Source of the DNA: an uncultured Desulfomonile sp.
Lineage (GTDB): Bacteria; Desulfobacterota; Desulfomonilia; Desulfomonilales; Desulfomonilaceae
Direction: 5' to 3'
Length of the DNA stretch: 9,046 nt
NCBI GenBank assembly: GCA_937915285.1
Contig: CALDNG010000252.1
Coordinates: forward strand, 1-9,046
In this document: positions 1 to 5,827 of the stretch, in pieces
Layout of the letters: every line of letters begins with the position of its first letter
Position numbering within the stretch: position 1 is the stretch's first letter
Translations under genes and position numbers: made by a program
Notes under the pieces: generated by a model
What the model was told of the DNA's origin: nothing
Database searches by the model: none
Seen by the model: the letters and a program-made list of their open reading frames with translations, nothing else

Positions 1-1563
1 TTCGAGCCGGTCGCCCTTCCTTTTGAGCAGAATCAGGCTGTCTAGCGCTAATGGGCCCTGCATTGCGCTGCCTCTGGCTAGCAGGCCTTTCGGTGTTATT
101 ATTGCTTCTTTTTCCTTCTCTTCATGATCCCCGTCGGCAGGATACAGAAAATATCCGTTAACTTTTCTACTGTTGTAAACGATTTTGATCCATTCGTTGA
201 GGCCATCTACTCCCTGAAAAACGACTGCCTTGTTGGACAGGTACCATTGAAGATCCAGAAACAGGAAATTAGTTTCACGTTCGACGCCTGGCACATTGGC
301 AATAAGGCTGCTGGTTATATTGTCTCTGTAAACCTTTGCCTTAATCCAGTCCGAACGCAGCGCAACCAGAGACAGTGAGTTCAAAAATATTAGAGCCAGC
401 AGACAAATCTTTGCGAATCCAAAGAGTCGTCGCCTTGTTTGAAGAAAGACCAGTGGTAGACAAATTATTGCTGCAACCCCAAAACCTGCTGATGAAAAAA
501 TGCGACTCTGACTAGTAAAACCGGGTTCGGGGCCATAACCGGCGAGTAAATATGGCGCCAGGCCACAGCCCAGAATCGAAAATGACCAGAGGCTCGCAAG
601 TATCAAACTAAGCCTGTTGGATAATCCTACCGGGGAAGCTTTGTTTGCCTGAATTCGATCCCGGCTGACTATCCATAACAGAAAGCCAGAAACTGTGACG
701 AGTGTCGCCCAAAAAATATTTCCAGTGTTTGGATCAATATTTTTTAAAGGATACAAAATATATTCCGTAAGAATAGCTAGATAAGAAAAAACCAAATCCA
801 GGGGAGGGGTCAAGGATTTATGCCCTACGGCTCCTCCACCGAATATCAGAAAGCGAATGACCAAAAAGGCCAAAAACCCGACGATCACCGACACGCCATG
901 AATGACCAGAAACTTTATCGTAGAAATTTTTGAGCCATGTAGCCGAAAAACGGGGAAGGTCAGGAATGGAACCGCAAAAATAAGTAAAGCGCAGTTCTCA
1001 TAGGTAAGCGTGGCCAAACAGAAAAACAGAATGGGTGACAGTAGTTTGTATGTTTTTACAGGATCTTTTGCCCAATTTTGAAACAAAAGCACCGACACCC
1101 AGAAAAAGAAACAAGATATCCTCGAATTATCTGTATGAAGCATGTAAACGAGGTTCGCCATAGGTGTTATTACAAAAGCGAGAAGACCGCTGAAGACCGC
1201 CCAACATCTGTAACCCGGAAAGGCGTTCAACAGTGAGCTGGTCATAAGCAAACATGATAGTGAGAGTAAAATTACTGATCCAGCCAGAAAGGCTGGCGAA
1301 TGCAACCCAAAAACCTCATACATGCCAATCCAGTAAAGCCCCTCTATCGGTCTCCTGGATTCTTTTGCGTATATTAGAAGAGACTCTGGAAAACTATTCC
1401 AGAAGGGTATCCCAAATATCCACCAATCATCTCCCTGGAATCCTATATCGCCTACAAGATACCAGAATGAGGCTACTGAAACGCCCAAACAGGTCAGCAT
1501 CAAACCAAGGGTCAACTTTTCAGTTTGTAGATGTTTTTTTTTATCGATCAGTTTACTCGTCAT
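1..1563 (-). CDS. Multi-pass membrane protein, GT-C glycosyltransferase-like (3' end off window)
   Basis: An uninterrupted minus-strand frame of 521 codons runs from an ATG at 1563 to the window edge with no stop, so the C-terminus is missing. The protein starts MTSKLIDKKK and has roughly ten hydrophobic segments between residues 20 and 405, then a soluble part from about 406 on. A GDDWW motif at residues 44-48 sits just after the first membrane segment. An acidic pair in the first extracytoplasmic loop is the usual catalytic signature of GT-C fold enzymes, which transfer sugars from polyprenyl-phosphate donors outside the membrane. An SQSR motif lies at 351-354 in a later loop. Family membership is inferred from topology plus the acidic motif; substrate is unknown, and a non-catalytic relative is possible. 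An in-frame GTG six codons upstream is an alternative start; neither has a strong ribosome binding site. The gene is divergent from the Smr gene. Confidence 0.72.
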   Translation of the reverse strand, partial: MTSKLIDKKKHLQTEKLTLGLMLTCLGVSVASFWYLVGDIGFQGDDWWIFGIPFWNSFPESLLIYAKESRRPIEGLYWIGMYEVFGLHSPAFLAGSVILLSLSCLLMTSSLLNAFPGYRCWAVFSGLLAFVITPMANLVYMLHTDNSRISCFFFWVSVLLFQNWAKDPVKTYKLLSPILFFCLATLTYENCALLIFAVPFLTFPVFRLHGSKISTIKFLVIHGVSVIVGFLAFLVIRFLIFGGGAVGHKSLTPPLDLVFSYLAILTEYILYPLKNIDPNTGNIFWATLVTVSGFLLWIVSRDRIQANKASPVGLSNRLSLILASLWSFSILGCGLAPYLLAGYGPEPGFTSQSRIFSSAGFGVAAIICLPLVFLQTRRRLFGFAKICLLALIFLNSLSLVALRSDWIKAKVYRDNITSSLIANVPGVERETNFLFLDLQWYLSNKAVVFQGVDGLNEWIKIVYNSRKVNGYFLYPADGDHEEKEKEAIITPKGLLARGSAMQGPLALDSLILLKRKGDRLE

Positions 1564-1588
1564 ATGAGGGACTTTAATCACAAGGTCG

Positions 1589-1616
1589 TTTAGAAGAGTC
1601 TAGTTTCAGGTATGAT
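1589..1616 (+). promoter_or_regulatory. Possible promoter for the Smr gene
   Basis: TTTAGA at 1589-1594 and TATGAT at 1611-1616 are separated by 16 bp, a fair sigma-70 type match (4/6 and 5/6). They lie about 80 bp before the Smr start, in the 133-bp divergent gap between the membrane protein gene and the Smr gene. No other element in this gap is clear. Confidence 0.35.
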
Positions 1617-1696
1617 AGCAATTCTAATTTTTCAAGTCTATCTGGAGCGGATTGAGCTTCAGATCAAATATCTGCTTTTCCAAAAGGGGTTTTACA

Positions 1697-2014
1697 ATGA
1701 CGAACATCCATGAGGAATGCGAATCTATTGATGATTACGACATGCAAGTTGTAGAGATCCCAATAAACGGAGTAATAGACCTGCACACGTTCAATCCGGC
1801 TGAAATAAATGATCTGCTCAATGACTACATCAATGCCTGTGTCGAAAATTCCATACTGGACATCCGCATCATACACGGGAAGGGAACAGGAACGCTTCAG
1901 AAAAGGGTCTGGTCAATACTTAAAAAACATCCGTTTGTGGGTCATTTTGAATTTGCTCCAATTGAAGCAGGCTCCTGGGGAGCAACAATAGCGCGCCTCA
2001 AGTCGGAAAGCTGA
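1697..2014 (+). CDS. Stand-alone Smr domain protein
   Basis: This is a 105-residue protein that is almost entirely one Smr domain, the fold found at the C-terminus of MutS2 and as small free-standing proteins. It has the three signature stretches: DLH at residues 28-30 (followed by T, where many members have G), HGKGTG at 60-65 and GSWGAT at 92-97. Smr domains bind nucleic acid, and several act as nickases or RNA endonucleases, with the DLH and HGKG residues implicated. No MutS-like ATPase or other domain is attached, so the target is unknown. The start at 1697 is chosen because AAAAGGGG (1682-1689) lies seven bases before it; an in-frame ATG at 1652 has no comparable site and would add 15 residues that are not part of the domain. 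The gene stands alone, with a 228-bp gap before feoA. Confidence 0.88.
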   Translation: MTNIHEECESIDDYDMQVVEIPINGVIDLHTFNPAEINDLLNDYINACVENSILDIRIIHGKGTGTLQKRVWSILKKHPFVGHFEFAPIEAGSWGATIARLKSES

Positions 2015-2069
2015 TCAAACTCAAGCCCTGGAATTGCGCTCTGTGACTAAGATCTAAAATCAAGAATTC

Positions 2070-2089
2070 AGTGTATTTAACTTTACACT
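2070..2089. promoter_or_regulatory. Inverted repeat upstream of feoA, candidate operator
   Basis: AGTGTA and TACACT form a perfect 6-bp inverted repeat with an 8-bp AT-rich spacer, 42 bp upstream of the feoA -35 box. Spacing and symmetry would suit a dimeric regulator. It does not match the classical Fur box, so the regulator cannot be named. A second small repeat, GGAAA-CTT-TTTCC, lies at 2097-2109. Either could be chance in AT-rich DNA. Confidence 0.3.
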
Positions 2090-2131
2090 TGTTATAGGAA
2101 ACTTTTTCCATTCTTTGGTCTTCCGATAGTA

Positions 2132-2160
2132 TTGACAAAAGCGCATTTGGAGGTTAAAAA
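2132..2160 (+). promoter_or_regulatory. Likely promoter of the feo operon
   Basis: A perfect TTGACA at 2132-2137 is followed after 17 bp by TAAAAA at 2155-2160 (4/6 match to TATAAT). This is the best promoter in the 228-bp gap between the Smr gene and feoA. Transcription would begin near 2167 and leave an untranslated leader of roughly 75 bases before the chosen feoA start. A GGAGG at 2149-2153 falls within the spacer, so it would not be transcribed from this promoter and should not be read as a ribosome binding site. Confidence 0.6.
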
Positions 2161-2242
2161 TTAATTCGACTTGTCTAACTTAGATAGCCACGGCGCTCTG
2201 GGCCCAAATGATACTAGCGGCTACCATTACATGGAGTTTCCC

Positions 2243-2557
2243 ATGAGTCCAAGAACCTCAACGAGAAGATGTTATAAGTGCCCTTCACTGCATAACAGGA
2301 AATGTTTGGCCGGGAAAACCGTAAAACTATCCAATTACAAGCCCGGTCAAAAAGGCAAGATAGTCCAGGTATGTGGAGATTCGGATTTCAGGCTCAGGAT
2401 GATGGAAATGGGTTTCGTACGTGGCGCTGATATAGAAGTTGTAAAATATGCTCCTTTAAACGATCCAATGGAGTTCATCATTAAAGGTTATCATGTCACC
2501 CTAAGGAAAGACCAGGCGGCGGATATTTTGATGGATGAGCCAGATAAGGCGGCCTGA
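2243..2557 (+). CDS. feoA: FeoA family protein with N-terminal Cys extension
   Basis: FeoA is a small cytoplasmic SH3-like protein that works with the FeoB permease in ferrous iron uptake. The 104 residues here contain a typical FeoA core from about residue 24 to 99: a K-x-G-x-I-V strand, then RLRMMEMGFVRGADIEVV (about 50-67), the family's most recognisable stretch, and the closing strand with I-x-L-x-K type pattern near 79-89. Ahead of the core is an extension with C10, C13 and C21 (CX2CX7C), unusual for FeoA, which is normally about 75-85 residues; it could bind metal. Start choice: ATG 2243 has GGAG six bases upstream (2233-2236). An ATG at 2231 and a TTG at 2171 are in frame but lack a usable site, and the frame is closed by a stop at 2162. 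It is the first gene of the operon and ends seven bases before feoB. Confidence 0.88.
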   Translation: MSPRTSTRRCYKCPSLHNRKCLAGKTVKLSNYKPGQKGKIVQVCGDSDFRLRMMEMGFVRGADIEVVKYAPLNDPMEFIIKGYHVTLRKDQAADILMDEPDKAA

Positions 2558-2564
2558 GACTAAG

Positions 2565-4937
2565 ATGAGAGAAAAATTTGTAGTGGCCTTGGCTGGAAAT
2601 CCTAATGCGGGTAAAACTACCATATTCAATGCCTTGACAGGGGCTCGTCAGCACGTTGGTAACTGGCCCGGAGTCACTGTAGAAAAAAAGGAAGGGTCAT
2701 TAAAACACAAGGGAAAGCATGTCCACGTAGTTGATCTTCCGGGAACCTATTCGCTCACCGCCTTTTCACTTGAAGAGATAATAGCTCGCAATTTCATAGT
2801 CGATGAAGGTCCCGACATAGTCATAAATGTCGTGGATGCCTCTAATCTGGAGCGGAACCTTTATTTAACGGTCCAATTGCTGGAAATGGGGTGCAAGGTA
2901 GTAATTGCGCTCAACATGATAGATGTGGCGACATCTCGAGGCATTAACATAAACGCGGCCGAGCTTGCCGATCTCTTTGGAGCCCCGGTGATTGCCACGA
3001 ACGGTAAGCGGGGAATCGGTCTGGAAGAGCTTCTAGACACTGTTATTTCAGAAGCCTCTGATCCTGAGGCTCAAAAAGATCTTTTGTCTCTTAATTACGG
3101 ATTTGAGATTGAAGAGGAACTGGACAAAATAGAGTTTGAGTTGGACAAGTCAAAAATTCATGACAAGTTCCTTTCCAACAGATGGCTTTCCATAAAACTT
3201 CTTGAAGGGGACAGCGAGATATCCAAAAAAATTCATTCGCATCCCGATCACGCCGCGATTTACAGTCGAATAGACAAGAGCCGAAAGCATTTAACTGAAA
3301 TATTCGATGATACTCCTGAAATTTTACTTGCTGATTCCAGGTATGGTTTCATATCGGGCGCATTAAAGGTTGCTGTTAGAGTTGAACGTAAGGACAGAGT
3401 GGATGTCAGCCAGCAGATCGACAAGTTTTTGACTGACCGTTTCCTTGGACCAATAATTCTCCTGGTTGTTTTATATTCGGTTTATATGTTCACATTTCAG
3501 GGTAGTGAGCCGTTGGTGAAGTACTTTGAATTTTTTTTCAAATGGCTCAATGAAGCGGTTTCGGAACTTTTACCTGATGGTCTTCTGAAGTCTCTGGTTG
3601 TCAGTGGGATAATTGACGGCGTGGGCGGAGTGCTCGGATTTACTCCCCTTATCGCGTTTATGTTTCTGACCATAGCGATCCTGGAAGACACGGGATACAT
3701 GGCTAGAATCGCATTCATGCTTGACCGGGTATTGAAGGGATTTGGTCTGCATGGGGCTTCGATGCTTGCATTGATGGTTTCCGGAGGCATAGCCGGAGGC
3801 TGCGCTGTCCCGGGGATAATGGCTACTCGGACAATGAAAGAGCCAAAAGAAAGGCTCGTGACAATACTTGTGGCTCCGTTGATGAATTGCGGCGCCAAAC
3901 TGCCGGTATACGCATTACTGATAGGGGCGTTTTTCTCGGGGTCAAAAGCCAGTATCATGTTTTTGCTCACCATAATTTCATGGCTCCTGGCCTTATTGGC
4001 CGGAAAGATAATACGATCAACAGTCCTCAAGGGCCCCTCGGCTCCTTTTGTGCTCGAGCTTCCTCCGTATCGGGTCCCGACGTTTAAGGGTTTGCTCATA
4101 CACACCTGGGAAAGAACCTGGATGTATGTGAGAAAGGCCGGGACATCCATTCTGGCCGTATCAATAGTCATATGGGCAATGATGACGTTCCCGGATTTGC
4201 CCTCGGAGAGGCATCAGGAATTTGATGAAAAAATCAGTAAGATCACCCAGTCTTTCCTGGAAGAGCCTGGTGTGAGCGAATTCTTTGGGTCTTCCGGGGA
4301 TATAGAGGGATTCAAGGCATTCCAGAAACATTTTGAAGGAAAGACCAAAAAGGAGCTTATCCATAAAAATCCAGCCTTTGCGTCTTTGGCAGTCAGCCTG
4401 GAAGAATTGGGAGGTGGCGGGCGGTCCAAATCCGAGGTAGGTTCCTCCGCCTTGATGACTGCGATGGCTTACATGAATTTTCAGAAGTCCGTTTTGTTGA
4501 TCGAGAGTGAGCGACAGCGTGAAAAACTGCGCTACACTATTGGAGGCAGATTTGGGACAGCCCTGGAGTATGTGACCCGGCCGTTGGGATTCGACTGGCG
4601 AACAAATGTTGCATTAGTTGGAGGCTTCGCGGCCAAAGAAGTAGTGGTTTCGACGCTTGGAACTGCTTATAGTCTGGGTCAGGTGGATCCTGGACAATCC
4701 GGAGATTTAGCTGAACAGCTCAGAAATGAACCGGGCTGGAACCCATTGCTTGCGTTTACGCTCATAATGTTCGTCATGCTATACGCTCCATGCTTTGTAA
4801 CCCTGGTGGTCATCAGAAGAGAAACGGGGAAATGGCGATGGACTATTTTTGCAATGGTTTACACCACTACCCTGGCATACTGTGTAGCATTGATTGTAAG
4901 GTCTGTAGGATCATTTCTGGGAATCGGGGTTTCCTGA
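2565..4937 (+). CDS. feoB: Ferrous iron transport protein B
   Basis: FeoB is the inner-membrane Fe(II) permease with a cytoplasmic GTPase. The N-terminal G domain shows G1 GNPNAGKT at residues 11-18, the G2 threonine at T38, G3 DLPG at 57-60 and G4 NMID at 117-120. A helical GDI-like region follows (about 170-280), then the membrane part from about residue 290. Conserved transport motifs are present: GCAVPG around C413 and MNCGAKLP around C442, in the two Gate regions, and YAPCF near the C-terminus. A hydrophilic stretch of about 115 residues (roughly 550-665) separates membrane segments. The 790-residue length is usual for the family. The start at 2565 puts G1 at the normal distance from the N-terminus; an in-frame ATG at 2535, overlapping feoA, would add ten residues. 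Neither start has a strong ribosome binding site, so translation is probably coupled to feoA. Confidence 0.97.
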   Translation: MREKFVVALAGNPNAGKTTIFNALTGARQHVGNWPGVTVEKKEGSLKHKGKHVHVVDLPGTYSLTAFSLEEIIARNFIVDEGPDIVINVVDASNLERNLYLTVQLLEMGCKVVIALNMIDVATSRGININAAELADLFGAPVIATNGKRGIGLEELLDTVISEASDPEAQKDLLSLNYGFEIEEELDKIEFELDKSKIHDKFLSNRWLSIKLLEGDSEISKKIHSHPDHAAIYSRIDKSRKHLTEIFDDTPEILLADSRYGFISGALKVAVRVERKDRVDVSQQIDKFLTDRFLGPIILLVVLYSVYMFTFQGSEPLVKYFEFFFKWLNEAVSELLPDGLLKSLVVSGIIDGVGGVLGFTPLIAFMFLTIAILEDTGYMARIAFMLDRVLKGFGLHGASMLALMVSGGIAGGCAVPGIMATRTMKEPKERLVTILVAPLMNCGAKLPVYALLIGAFFSGSKASIMFLLTIISWLLALLAGKIIRSTVLKGPSAPFVLELPPYRVPTFKGLLIHTWERTWMYVRKAGTSILAVSIVIWAMMTFPDLPSERHQEFDEKISKITQSFLEEPGVSEFFGSSGDIEGFKAFQKHFEGKTKKELIHKNPAFASLAVSLEELGGGGRSKSEVGSSALMTAMAYMNFQKSVLLIESERQREKLRYTIGGRFGTALEYVTRPLGFDWRTNVALVGGFAAKEVVVSTLGTAYSLGQVDPGQSGDLAEQLRNEPGWNPLLAFTLIMFVMLYAPCFVTLVVIRRETGKWRWTIFAMVYTTTLAYCVALIVRSVGSFLGIGVS

Positions 4938-4963
4938 CCAGGGGGGATATGCGGGTATAAGTT

Positions 4964-5131
4964 ATGGAAAAAATAATAGTAATTGGTATTGTGCTTGTCG
5001 CCGCCATTTATTTGATAACAAAATACCGAAAAAATTACATCAGGGCGAAAGACGGCTCCGGTGGATGTTCTTCCTGCGATTGCAAGAACTGTGGCATCCA
5101 GAGCGACAGTTGTTCCACACACAAAAATTAA
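4964..5131 (+). CDS. FeoB-associated Cys-rich membrane protein
   Basis: This 55-residue protein has one N-terminal membrane helix (residues about 4-19), a basic stretch (K20 to K29), and a Cys-rich tail with C35, C38, C40, C43 and C50, spaced CX2CXCX2CX6C. Position directly behind feoB, size, single helix and Cys tail match the FeoB-associated Cys-rich membrane protein family, common in anaerobes. The positive-inside rule places the Cys tail in the cytoplasm, on the side of the FeoB GTPase and FeoA. Its biochemical role is not established; iron binding or delivery at the permease exit is a reasonable guess. The start lies 26 bases after the feoB stop. The ribosome binding site is ambiguous: CGGG at 4952-4955 is moderately placed, while a G6 run at 4941-4946 is better spaced for an ATG at 4949 that reaches a stop after three codons. 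Confidence 0.88.
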   Translation: MEKIIVIGIVLVAAIYLITKYRKNYIRAKDGSGGCSSCDCKNCGIQSDSCSTHKN

Positions 5132-5172
5132 ATCAGAACTATATCTTTTTATTTATATTTTTTCGTAATAGA

Positions 5173-5181
5173 TGCTATAGA
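5173..5181 (+). promoter_or_regulatory. Possible extended -10 promoter for the NTF2-like gene
   Basis: TGC followed by TATAGA gives an extended -10 element (TGn plus a 4/6 hexamer) about 72 bp before the TTG start of the NTF2-like gene. No good -35 box is seen, only AT-rich DNA at 5132-5165. The 121-bp gap after the FeoB-associated gene suggests that the NTF2-like gene can be transcribed separately, but no hairpin terminator is visible in the gap, so read-through from feo is possible. Confidence 0.25.
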
Positions 5182-5242
5182 GCGTCGATTATGAAAACTT
5201 TTTTCTGCGATCGTAGTCATACCGTCCGATACGATATTAACT

Positions 5243-5247
5243 GGAGG
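5243..5247 (+). promoter_or_regulatory. Ribosome binding site that fixes a TTG start
   Basis: GGAGG stands five bases before TTG at 5253-5255. No ATG in this frame occurs nearby before the signal peptide, so this strong site supports the TTG as the real start of the exported NTF2-like protein. Confidence 0.75.
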
Positions 5248-5252
5248 TCATT

Positions 5253-5774
5253 TTGAGAACAAGATTTTGGTCTTTACCCTTGTTTCTAGCTTTGGTGATG
5301 ATTTTTAGTGGTTATGCCCAGGCAGCGGACGCACAAACCGAAAAAGAGATTCAGGAGACCCTCAAAAAATATTCGGAGGCCTATGAGAAACGTGACATAA
5401 AGGCCATCATGAGTTTTTTTTCAACTGACCCGGGCGTGATTCTTATAGATGGTATCTCGGAATTCCCGATTGTTGGAGCCGATCAGATAAAGATGACGTA
5501 TGAACGGGATTTTTCGCAGATCCAGGCATCACGCATTGAGTATACCAAGACATATGTTGGTGGTAAGGGAGACACGGCCTGGTTCACCACGTCCCTCATC
5601 GGGCACATTAAAGTTGAAAACCAGGAAAGTCCTATTCCCGCCTTATGGAGTGGTGTGATGCAAAAAACGGGCGGAAAGTGGTTAATAGTCCAGTCACACT
5701 TCTCCTATGTTCCAATTGTAGAATTCGAAGAAGGCCCGGCGCCGGCTCCCGAGACGCCCGCCCAAAAGAAATAG
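5253..5774 (+). CDS. Exported NTF2-like (SnoaL/DUF4440 type) protein
   Basis: The 173-residue protein begins with a classical signal peptide: basic residues R2 and R4, a hydrophobic core (about 6-18), then AQA at 22-24 as the likely signal peptidase I site. The mature part (about 25-160) has the pattern of a small alpha+beta barrel of the NTF2/SnoaL/DUF4440 superfamily: a first helix with SEAYEKRDIKAIMSFF (about 41-56), a strand with DPGVILIDG, and late strands ending KWLIVQSHFSYV. The tail from about 158 is Pro/Ala/Glu-rich and probably disordered. Members act as small-molecule binding or enzymatic domains, and many have unknown roles, so no function is assigned. It should be periplasmic. 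It lies 121 bp behind the feo genes on the same strand, which alone does not link it to iron uptake, and is followed by a hairpin before convergent lepA. Confidence 0.8.
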   Translation: MRTRFWSLPLFLALVMIFSGYAQAADAQTEKEIQETLKKYSEAYEKRDIKAIMSFFSTDPGVILIDGISEFPIVGADQIKMTYERDFSQIQASRIEYTKTYVGGKGDTAWFTTSLIGHIKVENQESPIPALWSGVMQKTGGKWLIVQSHFSYVPIVEFEEGPAPAPETPAQKK

Positions 5775-5793
5775 GTTTCCATTCTAATCAATC

Positions 5794-5827
5794 GAGCCCG
5801 ATGTCTGCCACACAACGACTCGGGCTC
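5794..5827. terminator. Hairpin between convergent genes, possible bidirectional terminator
   Basis: GAGCCCGA (5794-5801) and TCGGGCTC (5820-5827) form a perfect 8-bp, GC-rich stem with an 18-base loop. It sits in the 51-bp gap between the NTF2-like gene and lepA, and its right arm overlaps the lepA stop codon (5826-5828). Neither strand has a real T-run after the stem, so it is not a textbook intrinsic terminator, but the position between convergent genes favours that role or 3' end protection. Confidence 0.5.

Noticed and set aside
1254..1577. Plus-strand frames at 124-378 and 1254-1577.
   Set aside because: They lie opposite the continuous minus-strand membrane protein frame, which has coherent hydrophobic segments; their own translations are low-quality and lack ribosome binding sites.
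2070..2110. A Fur box upstream of feoA.
   Set aside because: The inverted repeats at 2070-2089 and 2097-2109 do not match the GATAATGATAATCATTATC type consensus closely enough to be called Fur sites.
2171..2242. TTG at 2171 as the feoA start, with GGAGG at 2149-2153 as its ribosome binding site.
   Set aside because: The spacing is 17 bases, too long, and the GGAGG falls inside the promoter spacer. ATG 2243 has GGAG at six bases.
3497..4171. A 224-codon minus-strand frame inside feoB.
   Set aside because: It lies opposite a well-conserved region of feoB with intact motifs, and its translation has no recognisable family. It is a shadow of feoB coding.
5191..5256. A 21-codon plus-strand frame that starts at ATG 5191 and ends in a TGA overlapping the TTG start of the NTF2-like gene, a possible leader peptide.
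   Set aside because: No ribosome binding site precedes ATG 5191, and the strong GGAGG inside it serves the TTG start. The peptide shows no attenuator-like codon run.
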